In this document: positions 33,601 through 42,742 of the stretch, in pieces
How the letters are laid out: each line of letters opens with the position of its first letter
Position numbering within the stretch: position 1 is the first letter of the stretch
NCBI GenBank assembly: GCA_965659595.1
Contig: CBFHWN010000001.1
Coordinates: 1 to 64,000, forward strand
Source: Casp-actino8 sp965659595
GTDB lineage: Bacteria; Actinomycetota; Acidimicrobiia; Acidimicrobiales; Ilumatobacteraceae
Length of the DNA: 64,000 bases
Direction of reading: 5' to 3'
Position numbers and translations under genes: made by a program
Notes under the pieces: model-generated
What the model saw: the letters and a program-made list of their open reading frames with translations, nothing else
Databases searched by the model: none
What the model was told of the DNA's origin: nothing

Positions 33601-34314
33601 ATGTCCGAGTCGCGCATCGTCGTCCAAAGGGCCGACTCTCGACCGCACACGAACATCTCGTGGCTCGACAGTCGGCATTCGTTCAGCTTCGGATCGCACT
33701 GGGATCCGAACAACACCGGGCATGGACTCCTGCTCGTCAACAACGACGACGTCGTGCGCGCTGGTAGTGGATTCGACACGCATCCCCACCAGGACATGGA
33801 GATCGTCACCTGGGTCCTCGACGGTGAACTCGAGCACAAGGACAGTGAAGGCAACCGCGGACTCCTCTACCCCGGTCTCGCGCAGCGCATGTCGGCCGGC
33901 ACGGGTATCTGGCACTCCGAAATGAACCCGAACGGCGACACCGACGTGCACTTCGTGCAGATGTGGGTGCTTCCCGACACTGAACGGGTCGATCCGAGCT
34001 ATCAGCAGCTCGACATCAACAGCGAACTCGCCAAGGGTGGCCTCGTGCCGATCGCATCCGGGAAAGGTCACGACGCGGCCATCAGCATTCGTCAGCGCGA
34101 CGCCATCCTGTGGGGCGGACGTCTCATGGCCGGAGAGACCGTTCGCGTTCCCGACGACCGACACGTCCACATGTTCCTCGCTCGTGGTTCGGCGTCGCTC
34201 GATCACGCCGGTGAACTCGCAACGGGCGATGCTGCTCGGCTGTTCTCGGTGGGCGACATCGGTCTCGTGGCTGGTGACGACGGCGCCGAGGTGCTCGTCT
34301 GGGCCACGGCCTGA
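33601..34314 (+). CDS. pirin-family bicupin protein
   Basis: A 237-residue cupin protein. Metal ligands are in HPHQDMEI (about residues 61-68) and GIWHSEMNPN (about 101-110), the usual His-His-His-Glu set of pirins and quercetinase-like enzymes. HSFSFGSHWDP is the family N-terminal signature. Pirins respond to oxidative stress, and some oxidise quercetin. It starts two bases after the rhodanese stop, so the two are co-transcribed; the link suggests a role in thiol, sulfur or metal-redox stress. Confidence 0.92.
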   Translation: MSESRIVVQRADSRPHTNISWLDSRHSFSFGSHWDPNNTGHGLLLVNNDDVVRAGSGFDTHPHQDMEIVTWVLDGELEHKDSEGNRGLLYPGLAQRMSAGTGIWHSEMNPNGDTDVHFVQMWVLPDTERVDPSYQQLDINSELAKGGLVPIASGKGHDAAISIRQRDAILWGGRLMAGETVRVPDDRHVHMFLARGSASLDHAGELATGDAARLFSVGDIGLVAGDDGAEVLVWATA

Positions 34315-34344
34315 GGCCCGAATCACGGCAACTACTGTTCGTCC

Positions 34345-34755
34345 ATGCCCAACCAGCACTCAGCCGAGGCCGCCGTCGCCGCCCACGTCGACGCTTGGAA
34401 CTCGATGGATCGCGACAGTTGGGTCGGGCTCTTCTCTCCTGACGTGGTGTTCGAAGATCCGGTCGGCGCACCACCAAAAGTGGGCCTCGATGCGGTGCAC
34501 AAGACGTGGGATCGCTCGTTCACGCCGGGTCGTCGATGGACTCTGCATCCTCGACAGATCGTGGCCGGAGGTGACGTGGAGGCCGCCGTCGTCATGCACA
34601 ACGTCGGCGAACTCGACGACAAACGCGTGGAAGTGAGCAGTGTCGAAATCTTCTCAGTCGATACGAACGGCCTCATCGTGCGCATCCGAGCGTTCTTCGA
34701 TCAGCCGACCGAGTTCACTCTCGCCGACTGGTTCACTCCCGAACGCTCGGAATGA
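34345..34755 (+). CDS. NTF2/SnoaL-like protein
   Basis: A 136-residue cone-shaped fold protein. LFSPDVVFEDPVGAPP (about residues 29-44) and the C-terminal RIRAFFDQPTEF are typical of SnoaL/ketosteroid-isomerase-like proteins. Such proteins are small isomerases, hydrolases or binding proteins; catalytic residues cannot be assigned with confidence. It is 30 bases downstream of the pirin gene in the same orientation, so it is probably part of the same operon, and converges with the heliorhodopsin gene. Confidence 0.82.
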   Translation: MPNQHSAEAAVAAHVDAWNSMDRDSWVGLFSPDVVFEDPVGAPPKVGLDAVHKTWDRSFTPGRRWTLHPRQIVAGGDVEAAVVMHNVGELDDKRVEVSSVEIFSVDTNGLIVRIRAFFDQPTEFTLADWFTPERSE

Positions 34756-34764
34756 TCCTCGCCA

Positions 34765-35529
34765 TCAGACGGTGAGTGTGTTGATGAAGATCTGCCACGC
34801 GAGAGCCGACTTCGCCGTGAGACTCAGGATCAGATACACCTTCTCGCCGAAGAGGTAGTCGGCCCACTTGCCGATGCGCTTGTACTGGAGCCACTGGTTG
34901 AGAGCGAAGCAGTTGAAGAACACGAAGATGCTGGCGAAGATGCCGTAGACGAAGTTCGGCATGTCACTGCCAGGACCGATGAGGTAGATCAAGAGTCCGA
35001 TCCACGGTGCCACTCCGGCGATGCAGCCGAACCAGAACGGCGCCCACCACACTTTCTTGCCCGGCTCGTTGACGACTTCCATCACCCAGCCGAACAGGAT
35101 CATCGCCACGTTGGCGCCCGCGATGGCGATGAGCCCGGCCACGTCACCGATCCCAAAGATCATGGCGATGAGAAGGATCATCAGAGTCGACGACAACGAG
35201 TACTCGACCCAGCGGAAACGATTCACTTCTCGTTCGAGTCCGGCCACGTAGCGAGAGCGGCCCCATGGCGATGCGACGAGCACGTGAAAGATTGCCGACA
35301 GAATCAGGAAGCCGAAAACTCCGTACGCAATACGTACGTCGAAGAGGCGATCGAGTCGTTCGATGTCGAGCCGACCATTGGGTGCGTCGTTCCAGAAGAA
35401 GCTCGTGACCGGAAGTGTGAAGTCGTTGGCCGCAACCAATACGACGACGGCCTGAACGGCGTGAAGGACTGCAGCTCCGACGTTGAGTCGCTGGAGTCGT
35501 GACTGCCTTGCCTGATCGATTGTCGACAT
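34765..35529 (-). CDS. heliorhodopsin
   Basis: A 254-residue seven-transmembrane retinal protein. The Schiff-base lysine is Lys240 in LSLTAKSALAWQ, and the counterion Glu109 lies in RWVEYSLSST. His23 and His82 match the two conserved intramembrane histidines, and EKVYLILSLTAKS plus AMILFGWVMEVVNEP are heliorhodopsin signatures that distinguish it from type-1 proton pumps. Heliorhodopsins have inverted topology, do not pump ions in most cases, and are thought to be light sensors or enzyme modulators. Length matches the actinobacterial prototype. GAGGAGG lies five bases before the ATG. No retinal-synthesis (blh/crt) gene is in the window, and no partner is coupled to it. Confidence 0.94.
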   Translation of the reverse strand: MSTIDQARQSRLQRLNVGAAVLHAVQAVVVLVAANDFTLPVTSFFWNDAPNGRLDIERLDRLFDVRIAYGVFGFLILSAIFHVLVASPWGRSRYVAGLEREVNRFRWVEYSLSSTLMILLIAMIFGIGDVAGLIAIAGANVAMILFGWVMEVVNEPGKKVWWAPFWFGCIAGVAPWIGLLIYLIGPGSDMPNFVYGIFASIFVFFNCFALNQWLQYKRIGKWADYLFGEKVYLILSLTAKSALAWQIFINTLTV

Positions 35530-35537
35530 GAGTACCT

Positions 35538-35550
35538 CCTCGGTCCGAGG
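35538..35550 (-). promoter_or_regulatory. short inverted repeat overlapping the heliorhodopsin ribosome-binding site
   Basis: CCTCGG-T-CCGAGG on the plus strand (a 6-bp inverted repeat with one central base) ends inside the GAGGAGG site of the heliorhodopsin gene. In the transcript it could fold as CCTCG-GAC-CGAGG and cover part of the ribosome site, or serve as a DNA operator. Chance occurrence in GC-rich DNA is possible. Confidence 0.3.
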
Positions 35551-35622
35551 TCGAGCCTACGGAATTCGTGGTGTCGGCGAGTTCGAGAACGAAAGATCGA
35601 CCACCTCTGTTACCGTTCTCGC

Positions 35623-37530
35623 GTGACTCTCGACATCAGCCAGAAGGACGCCACCGTCCACACGTCGTCGTTCAATCGCTCACGGGAGTTCAATCTCGAC
35701 CCGGCCGACTTCGATCGAGCACAGCGAGGCTGGATCGCCTCACTTGCCGACGTTCACGTGCGCGACAACGAAGGCCGAACGGCGAGCAACATCGGGCGCT
35801 ACGACTTCCTCCACGACGACTACCCCGACACCGTCCACCCAAGTCTGTGGAGACAGGCCCGCCTCAACGCCCATCACGGTCTCTTCGAGGTGGCCGAAGG
35901 CGTGTGGCAGGTACGCGGCTACGACATCTCCAACATCACGTTCGTACGCGGCGAAGAGGGATGGATCGTGATCGATCCACTCACGGTGGAAGCGACTGCT
36001 CGGGCTGCCTACGACCTCGTGACCGAACACCTCGGCCATCGTCCGGTCACCGCCGTCATCTACACCCACTCGCACGCCGATCACTTCGGCGGCGTTCTCG
36101 GTGTCACCTCACAGGCCGACGTCGATGCCGGCAAATGTCGGGTGATCGCGCCGGTCGGATTCCTGCATGAGACAGTCGGCGAGAACGTCATCGCCGGCGT
36201 CGCTATGGGTCGGCGCGCCACCTACCAGTTCGGACCTCTCCTTCCGAGTGGACCCAAAGGGCACGTCAACTGCGGACTCGGACTGTCGATTCCGGTCGGG
36301 CCCCCTGGACTCATCGCACCCACCGAGGACGTCATCGAAACGGGTGAGATCAAGGTCGTCGACGGAGTTCGCATCGAATTCCAGCTCACACCCGAGACCG
36401 AAGCGCCGGCCGAGATGAACTTCTTCTTCCCCGACCAGGGGTGGTTGTGCATGGCCGAGAACTGCTCGCACACCATGCACAATCTCGTCCCGATCCGAGG
36501 AGCGCTGGTGCGCGACTCGTTGTCGTGGTCGAAGTACATCAACGAAGCGATCGAACTGTTCGGTTCGCGCACCGAGGTGATGTTCACGTCGCACAACTGG
36601 CCTCGTTGGGGAGCCGACGACGTGCACGGGTTCTTGTCTCTGCAACGCGACATGTACCGCTGGATCCACGACCAGACCATGCGACACGCGAATCTTGGTT
36701 TCACCCCGCTCGAGATCTCTGAACATCTGGAACTCCCCGAGGAGTTCCTCGCCGAGACCCACACGCGCGGCTACTACGGCGACCTCGTGCACAACTCGAA
36801 GGCCGTGTACCAGCGCTATCTCAGTTGGTACGACGCCAACCCGGCCAACTTGAACAAGTTGCCACCGACCGAAGCCGGGAGGCGTTATGTCGAATTGGCC
36901 GGCGGACCGGCCGCGTTGCTCGTCACAGCTCGGCGCGCCTTCGACGCCGGCGACTATCGCTGGGTCGCCGAACTCGTCAACCATCTGGTGTTCGCCGACC
37001 CTTCCAACGAGGAAGCTCGATCGCTCCAGGCCGACACTCTGGAACAACTCGGCTACCAGAGTGAGTCGACCACCTTCCGCAACGCGTATCTCATGGGCGC
37101 GCAAGAGCTCCGGCACGGCCCCCCACAACTAGGAAATTCCACCGTCCGTGGTCGAGGCATCCTCGCCGCCATGACGATCGAACAGATCTTCGACACTCTT
37201 GCCGTCCGACTGAAGGCCGAAGCCGTCGTCGGGGTGAAACTTTCGGTCAATTGGACCTTTCCCGATCTGACCGGAAGCCTCGACGAGAAGTGGGTGCTCG
37301 CGGTGTCGAATCGAACGATGTACTCGGTACGGGGACGACACGACGACGATGCCGTTGCAACTCTTCGACTCGATCGTTCACTGTTGATCCGGATCATCAC
37401 TCAGGAGACGTCGTTCGTGGACGAGATCGGTGCTGGGAACATCATTCTCGACGGGGATGCTGGTGCGCTGTTGACGGTGTTCGGCAACCTCGACGTTTTC
37501 ATGGGCGGCTTCACCATCGTCGAACCCTGA
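35623..37530 (+). CDS. metallo-beta-lactamase-fold alkylsulfatase (SdsA-like)
   Basis: A 635-residue zinc enzyme cleaving alkyl sulfate esters to alcohol and sulfate. The binuclear zinc motif THSHADH is at His149-x-His151-x-Asp153-His154; further ligands are expected in FFPDQGWLCMAENCSHTMHN. The C-terminal sterol-carrier-like domain (about 515-635) is typical of SdsA-type enzymes. There is no signal peptide, so it acts in the cytosol, unlike the periplasmic Pseudomonas enzyme. GTG start. The aldehyde dehydrogenase that follows could continue oxidation after alcohol release. Divergent from heliorhodopsin by 93 bases. Confidence 0.92.
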   Translation: MTLDISQKDATVHTSSFNRSREFNLDPADFDRAQRGWIASLADVHVRDNEGRTASNIGRYDFLHDDYPDTVHPSLWRQARLNAHHGLFEVAEGVWQVRGYDISNITFVRGEEGWIVIDPLTVEATARAAYDLVTEHLGHRPVTAVIYTHSHADHFGGVLGVTSQADVDAGKCRVIAPVGFLHETVGENVIAGVAMGRRATYQFGPLLPSGPKGHVNCGLGLSIPVGPPGLIAPTEDVIETGEIKVVDGVRIEFQLTPETEAPAEMNFFFPDQGWLCMAENCSHTMHNLVPIRGALVRDSLSWSKYINEAIELFGSRTEVMFTSHNWPRWGADDVHGFLSLQRDMYRWIHDQTMRHANLGFTPLEISEHLELPEEFLAETHTRGYYGDLVHNSKAVYQRYLSWYDANPANLNKLPPTEAGRRYVELAGGPAALLVTARRAFDAGDYRWVAELVNHLVFADPSNEEARSLQADTLEQLGYQSESTTFRNAYLMGAQELRHGPPQLGNSTVRGRGILAAMTIEQIFDTLAVRLKAEAVVGVKLSVNWTFPDLTGSLDEKWVLAVSNRTMYSVRGRHDDDAVATLRLDRSLLIRIITQETSFVDEIGAGNIILDGDAGALLTVFGNLDVFMGGFTIVEP

Positions 37531-37558
37531 AAGTGACGCCCTCTGGTTGAATGGGGAC

Positions 37559-38974
37559 ATGACGTCACTGGCCGAAAACGACAACGTTTCCACTCCGACT
37601 GCAGTCTCCTCCATCCCGGGCATCGTGGCCGGAGTGCGCCACACCTTCGGGAGCCGGGTCACCCGACCGCTGTCGTGGCGTAAGAAGCAGCTCGAGCGCA
37701 TGATCGCCATGCTCGAAGAGAACGAGTCTGCATTCTCAGATGCCCTGGCCGCCGATCTCGGCAAGCCGGCCATCGAGGGCTACATCACCGACATCGCATT
37801 CGTCATCGGTGAAGTGAAATTGATGTTGAAGAACCTCCGTCGCTGGAACCGACCCGAGCGCGTGCGCACACCCGTGGTCGCCATGCCGGCATCGTCGAAG
37901 CGAATTCCCGAACCACTCGGAGTCGTCCTCGTGATCGCCCCGTGGAACTATCCGGTTCAGCTTCTGCTCGTTCCGGCCGCCGGCGCGATCGCGGCCGGCA
38001 ACGCCGTCGTCATGAAGCCCTCCGAAGTGTCGTCGGCGACCTCGGCCCTTCTCGCCCGACTCGTTCCGAAGTATCTCGACTCGTCGGCCATCGCTCTCGT
38101 CGAAGGGGACGTTCCCGAAACCACGGCCTTGCTCGCTGAACGCTTCGACCACATTTTCTATACGGGCAACGGAACCGTGGGCCGGGTGGTAATGAGAGCG
38201 GCCGCCGAGAACCTGACTCCGGTGACTCTCGAACTCGGCGGCAAGAGCCCGACCATCGTCCACTCGTCGGCCGATCTCGAGGTGAGCGCCAAACGGATCG
38301 CCTGGGGCAAGTGGCTCAATGCCGGACAGACCTGCGTGGCTCCCGACTACGTCCTCGTCGAAAAAGCCGTCGAAACGGAGTTCGTCGATCACCTCCGGGC
38401 GGCCATCACCGAGTTCTACGGAGACGACCCGCGCACGAGCGGAAGTTTCGGGCGCATCGTGTCGGACCGACACTTCGATCGCCTGACCGCTCTCATAGCG
38501 GGGGGCCACGTGATCGTCGGCGGTGACACCGACCGCGCCGAGCGCTACATCTCTCCCACCGTCGTCGCCGACGTCGACCTATCGTCACCGCTCATGAGCG
38601 AAGAGATCTTCGGTCCGATCCTGCCGATCGTGCCGGTCGACTCGATTCGCGACGCCATCGCATTCGTCAACTCCAGGCCGCATCCACTCGCTCTCTACGT
38701 GTTCGCCGAAAAGAAGTCGGTAGTCGACGAAGTACTCACCCACACGACCGCCGGTGGTGTCACGGTCAATGGAACTCTCATGCATCTCACGAGTCCGTAT
38801 CTGCCCTTCGGCGGAATCGGTGAAAGCGGTATGGGCGCTTATCACGGTGAAACCGGAGTACGGATCTTCCAGCACCGCAAGCCAGTTCTCTCCCGCAGCA
38901 CCAAAGTCGATCCATCACTCGCCTATCCCCCCTACACCGAGCGCAAGGCCAAGATCTTCCGGAAGGTTCTCTGA
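37559..38974 (+). CDS. aldehyde dehydrogenase (NAD(P)+-dependent)
   Basis: A 471-residue aldehyde dehydrogenase. Catalytic Cys259 lies in NAGQTCVAPDY, the general-base Glu225 in LELGGKSP, and the cofactor loop in FYTGNGTVG. Length and KKQLERMIAMLEENE N-terminus resemble class 3 fatty/aromatic aldehyde dehydrogenases, which lack the N-terminal extension of class 1/2. A short hydrophobic C-terminus is absent, so it is probably soluble. ATG at 37559 follows a GGGGAC site. It forms an operon with the DoxX-like gene, one base apart. Confidence 0.93.
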   Translation: MTSLAENDNVSTPTAVSSIPGIVAGVRHTFGSRVTRPLSWRKKQLERMIAMLEENESAFSDALAADLGKPAIEGYITDIAFVIGEVKLMLKNLRRWNRPERVRTPVVAMPASSKRIPEPLGVVLVIAPWNYPVQLLLVPAAGAIAAGNAVVMKPSEVSSATSALLARLVPKYLDSSAIALVEGDVPETTALLAERFDHIFYTGNGTVGRVVMRAAAENLTPVTLELGGKSPTIVHSSADLEVSAKRIAWGKWLNAGQTCVAPDYVLVEKAVETEFVDHLRAAITEFYGDDPRTSGSFGRIVSDRHFDRLTALIAGGHVIVGGDTDRAERYISPTVVADVDLSSPLMSEEIFGPILPIVPVDSIRDAIAFVNSRPHPLALYVFAEKKSVVDEVLTHTTAGGVTVNGTLMHLTSPYLPFGGIGESGMGAYHGETGVRIFQHRKPVLSRSTKVDPSLAYPPYTERKAKIFRKVL

Positions 38975-38975
38975 C

Positions 38976-39320
38976 ATGGACGTCGTCAACACCGTCCTCA
39001 GCATCCTTCTCGCCTTCTTCTGCGCAACGTCGGCCCTCGCCGACTTCCGCGGCGTTCCACAGATCCTGCAGACGATGGAGCGGTTACGCATGCCGGTTCG
39101 TCTCGTGCCGGCTCTCGGAGTGGCCAAACTGGCCGCGTCGGGTGGCCTTCTCGTCGGACTCGGCATCGAACGGCTCGGCACTTTCACCGCACTCTGTCTG
39201 TCGATCTATTTCGTGCTCGCCGTCGGCGCCCACCTTCGAGTGAGAGATGCTGTCACCGAGACGATTCCAGCCCTCGTGATGCTCGGTCTGAGCGTCGCCA
39301 CCTTTGCGACCTCGATCTGA
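38976..39320 (+). CDS. DoxX-like small membrane protein
   Basis: A 114-residue protein with four predicted transmembrane helices: about 4-22, 42-62, 67-88 and 94-113. RMPVRLVPALGVAKLAASGGLLVGL (about residues 30-54) is the usual DoxX-like/DUF4345-type motif. Such proteins are found beside oxidoreductases, and their function is largely unknown. The start is one base after the aldehyde dehydrogenase stop, with GGAAGG nine bases upstream, so it is translationally linked. Confidence 0.8.
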   Translation: MDVVNTVLSILLAFFCATSALADFRGVPQILQTMERLRMPVRLVPALGVAKLAASGGLLVGLGIERLGTFTALCLSIYFVLAVGAHLRVRDAVTETIPALVMLGLSVATFATSI

Positions 39321-39326
39321 CCCGAG

Positions 39327-39767
39327 TCAGGCCGACGGCACCTCGGTGGTGCCACCGCTCATGATGTACTCGATCCACCACGACGGGGCGTTGTCGAGCA
39401 GATTTCCGAGATGCGAGTAGTCGTGCCACCGACGGATCAAACCATCACGAACTTCCATGACCGATGTGAAGGGGTGAACGATGACCTCGCCGGTCGGAAA
39501 ATGCCATTCCTCTTTGTGCTCGGTGATCACCACGTCGCCGTCGGCCAACACGAGTCCGGGCACGTGGACCATCTTGGCGGTCGGACCGAGGCCCAGTTCG
39601 AGACGCTCGGCGATGGCACGGCCACCCACCACTGGAGGCACGGCTCCGACATCCATGTACTCGGCGTCGTCGGCGAATTGCCCGGCGACTCCGCTCCAGT
39701 CCTTGGCGTACATCATCTCCCAGTGGCGTTCGACGACACGTCGATTGGCGTCGGCAGATGAACTCAT
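39327..39767 (-). CDS. SnoaL/NTF2-like (epoxide-hydrolase-like) protein
   Basis: A 146-residue cone-fold protein. HWEMMYAKDWSGVAGQFADDAEYMDVGAVPP (about residues 14-44) and EVRDGLIRRWHDYSHL (about 104-119) match the SnoaL-like family with possible limonene-1,2-epoxide-hydrolase-like Asp/Arg positions, but the active site is not certain. The start ATG at 39767 has GAAGGGAAA upstream and overlaps the TetR gene stop by four bases. The pair probably form an autoregulated operon in which the TetR controls the enzyme. Confidence 0.8.
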   Translation of the reverse strand: MSSSADANRRVVERHWEMMYAKDWSGVAGQFADDAEYMDVGAVPPVVGGRAIAERLELGLGPTAKMVHVPGLVLADGDVVITEHKEEWHFPTGEVIVHPFTSVMEVRDGLIRRWHDYSHLGNLLDNAPSWWIEYIMSGGTTEVPSA

Positions 39768-40399
39768 GACTTTCCCTTCTTCGGCGACAGGAGATGACGC
39801 AGGGTTTCGATGGCGACGTCGACCCAATGGTTGTCGGCATCGGGTTCGCCGCCCACGTCGACGAGAACCCGTCCAACCAGGATCGACTGAACGAAATAGG
39901 CGATTCCGGTCAAGTCACCTCGAGGCGCAATGACGCCCCGATCACGAAGCATGCCGAGCGTCTCGGCCAAGTGGGCCGTTCCTCGGACTTGCTGCTCCTG
40001 CAGACTGGAAGCGAGCGCCGGGATGCTGTCGGCAGCCACGAGCGACGACAGGCGACGGAGGCGCCGCTCCTGTCCGGCTTCGTCGCCGTCGATTCGCATG
40101 GCGAATTCGATAACCCCCAGAACCTCGTCGAAGTCGTTGGCTTCGAGAAGATACTTCCGCATGCCCCGAAGTTCCGAGGCTTGACTCTCGACCCAGTGCT
40201 CGAGCTCGATCGTGGCGATCAGGCCGGCCCGACTTCCGAAGTGGTGGTACACCGAACTGCGCGCGACACCCGACGATTCGATGACTCGGTCGAGGTTGAA
40301 GCGAACCGGGCCGATCGCCTCGAGTTCGGCACGAGCGAATTGGAGCACGATTTCGATCGTGGCGAGGCCGTCGGATCTCTTGCGCAGCGGCTCCCCCAT
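39764..40399 (-). CDS. TetR-family transcriptional regulator
   Basis: A 211-residue repressor. The N-terminal helix-turn-helix is RFNLDRVIESSGVARSSVYHHFGSRAGLI (about residues 33-61), the classic TetR YHHF recognition helix. The rest is a ligand-binding helical bundle with no diagnostic motif. It overlaps the SnoaL-like gene and follows the GH78 gene by 24 bases on the same strand; its targets may include either. No clear palindrome precedes it. Confidence 0.92.
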   Translation of the reverse strand: MGEPLRKRSDGLATIEIVLQFARAELEAIGPVRFNLDRVIESSGVARSSVYHHFGSRAGLIATIELEHWVESQASELRGMRKYLLEANDFDEVLGVIEFAMRIDGDEAGQERRLRRLSSLVAADSIPALASSLQEQQVRGTAHLAETLGMLRDRGVIAPRGDLTGIAYFVQSILVGRVLVDVGGEPDADNHWVDVAIETLRHLLSPKKGKS

Positions 40400-40423
40400 C
40401 GATTCGAGGTTAGATCGGATCGG

Positions 40424-42736
40424 TCAGCTGACAGAACCCCGGCCCCGAATGCGGTGCTCACCGGGGCCCACGAGGTTTTCGACTCCCTCGATGACAACTG
40501 TTGCTCGAACCGGGGTCGATACCTCGATTCCGTCGGCGTCGACACGTACCTCGATCCGACCGGCGGGCGTGGGACACGATCCTTCGGCCCACTCCAAGGA
40601 TCCGAGAGATGGCTCGATACGCACCGACGCGAAGCCAGGTTCGTCGGGAACGATGCCAAGGACGTGCTGGATCACGTCGCGTGTCGGAGTGCTCGACCAG
40701 CCGTGACAACGCGTTCCTCCGTACCACGTCTCACCGAACGAGGTCGCGCAACGGGCGAGGAGATCTTCCCAATCGAGCAACAAGTCCGGCAGCAAGTCGG
40801 ATCGGCCGGCGTCGGCGAGAGCATCGTGCACCACGTACCGAAAGAACGGTTGGGCGCGCACGATCTGACGTTCGGTGTCCCACCAGGGTTCGGGATGGCC
40901 CGTGTAGAGGTACACGCCACCGAGTTCGGTTTCGGTGCCGGGATCACTCGGGCCATCCGCTCGAGCGAAGGCGGCGTGGACGAGATGTTCGTCGTCGGTC
41001 ACGACCTCGACCAGACGGCTCCAACGTTCACGAGGCGCGAGCCGGCCGACGATTGCCGAACTCTGCGCGTGCTGAGACGCCATCGGCAACCGACGATCGC
41101 CGATCACACTGTCGACGTAGAGACGTCTTTCCGGATCCCAGAATCGTTCGAAAGCCTCGACGAGACGGGCGTGACGACCGCGTGCCCACGCCGAGCGACC
41201 GGTGTCGCCCAGCCATTCGCTCATCTCGGCGAACTCGAGGAGTGAACGACCCCACAATCCGGCGATTGTGGAGTTCGCGCCGTCGCTGTGCACGGAACTC
41301 CAGTCGATGAGGACCCAACCCGGCATCTCGACCGGAAGTCCGGTCCGATCGGTGCGATCGTTGAACCAGCGCAACACTCCCTCGACGACCGGCAGGAGAC
41401 CACGGATCTCATCTCGGTCCCCGCAGTGCCGATACAGGTTGTGTACAGAATGAATCCAGTGGAGTGCCCAATCGGGAACGATCGACATGTCGTCGTGTTC
41501 GATCTCGCCGGCCACCGACATGGGAATCATCCCGTCGGCCCGCGGCGACGCCGCCAGAATCGGATGCCAGCGTGCCAACGACCAGTCGTCGTTCGTCGTC
41601 AAGTCGACGAGTTGATGAACCACCGAGTCGCCCGTCCAGGCCCGCTGCTCACGGGTCGGACAGTCGACGTAGGAGTCGAGCGAGCTGATCGACACGGTAC
41701 GACGGCCGACCTCGACGATGCGGTCGAGTCGTGAATCGGACGAACGGAACGAGTGCTCCCCTGCCACTGGGTGCAATCGCTCGACGATCGACACTGCGTG
41801 CACCGTCACGTCGTCATTCGCTCCCGACACACGAACGCCGTGCAGGCCGAACAAATCGACCGATTCGATCGTTCGACTCGTGCCATCGAGCACGATGAAC
41901 AACGACGAGTCGTAGGCCTCGTCGGCCGGACGGTCGTCGTCGAGTCGTTCGGCACCGTGCAGTTGCACGATCGCTCCGGCTGGCCCCTCGACCTCGACGA
42001 GAAGAGTGCCGACCACGATGCGATCGGCCACGAACTCCCCGGGTCGAATTTCACGAAGTGGGATCACGGTGGGGTGCGGGCGAGACGTCGGCCGACCGGC
42101 CCAGGGACCCACCGGGTATGTGGGTGGCACTTTTCGTCCTGATCCACCGAAGACCGTAGCCCGTTGTTCCCGAACCAGCGGCCAGGAGGCCGACTGGTCG
42201 TCGGTTTTCCAACTCTCCGGGAGTGAACGAAGGTCGATCAGTTCGTCACCTCGCTTCAGCAGACTGAAACTCGGCATCGCCGACCAGCCGCGCAAGATGG
42301 TTCCCGACCACGAGCCGTCCGAGACGACGATCCGGCCGTCACCCAGATGCGCTTCGAAGACGATGGCACCAGTTCGAAGATCGACCGATGGAGGGAGCGG
42401 CATCGACCAGGCCGTGGCATCCACGTCGGCCGTGGCAAGAACCGCGATCTCGTTACGTCCGACACGAAGGTACGGCGCGATGTCGGCGTCGTCCCACCGC
42501 ATCCGGCGCGGGTTCACACGTACCGGACCCCGGCCGACTTCGTGTCCGTTCACGTACCAAGTGGCCCGACCGATGACCGCCAAGCGGGCGGATACCACCG
42601 ACGGAACCTCGTCGAGGTCGAACGACGTGCGGAACGCCGCGGTCCGACGCTGCGTCTCGTGTTCCCAGTCGGTGGACCGGTGCGGCCAGATCCACCGAGC
42701 GGACCAACGTCCGTCGGGGAAGTCGAGTTCGGGCAC
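40424..42736 (-). CDS. GH78-type alpha-L-rhamnosidase
   Basis: A 770-residue glycosidase. N-terminal ARWIWPHRS and beta-sandwich regions (about 1-320) include a ligand-binding jelly-roll domain. The (alpha/alpha)6 catalytic domain begins near 325, with DCPTREQRAWTGDS at 358-371, the family segment containing the general acid/base region (Asp359, Glu363, Asp370). WYGGTRCHGWSSTPTRDVIQ is the conserved C-terminal catalytic-domain segment. There is no signal peptide, so it acts on imported rhamnosides or cellular glycans. It lies between START-domain and TetR genes on the same strand. Confidence 0.9.
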   Translation of the reverse strand: MPELDFPDGRWSARWIWPHRSTDWEHETQRRTAAFRTSFDLDEVPSVVSARLAVIGRATWYVNGHEVGRGPVRVNPRRMRWDDADIAPYLRVGRNEIAVLATADVDATAWSMPLPPSVDLRTGAIVFEAHLGDGRIVVSDGSWSGTILRGWSAMPSFSLLKRGDELIDLRSLPESWKTDDQSASWPLVREQRATVFGGSGRKVPPTYPVGPWAGRPTSRPHPTVIPLREIRPGEFVADRIVVGTLLVEVEGPAGAIVQLHGAERLDDDRPADEAYDSSLFIVLDGTSRTIESVDLFGLHGVRVSGANDDVTVHAVSIVERLHPVAGEHSFRSSDSRLDRIVEVGRRTVSISSLDSYVDCPTREQRAWTGDSVVHQLVDLTTNDDWSLARWHPILAASPRADGMIPMSVAGEIEHDDMSIVPDWALHWIHSVHNLYRHCGDRDEIRGLLPVVEGVLRWFNDRTDRTGLPVEMPGWVLIDWSSVHSDGANSTIAGLWGRSLLEFAEMSEWLGDTGRSAWARGRHARLVEAFERFWDPERRLYVDSVIGDRRLPMASQHAQSSAIVGRLAPRERWSRLVEVVTDDEHLVHAAFARADGPSDPGTETELGGVYLYTGHPEPWWDTERQIVRAQPFFRYVVHDALADAGRSDLLPDLLLDWEDLLARCATSFGETWYGGTRCHGWSSTPTRDVIQHVLGIVPDEPGFASVRIEPSLGSLEWAEGSCPTPAGRIEVRVDADGIEVSTPVRATVVIEGVENLVGPGEHRIRGRGSVS

Positions 42737-42742
42737 CAGTCA

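Noticed and set aside
39794..41245. Long plus-strand open frame of 483 codons
   Set aside because: It is antisense to the TetR regulator and GH78 genes, whose motifs are intact.
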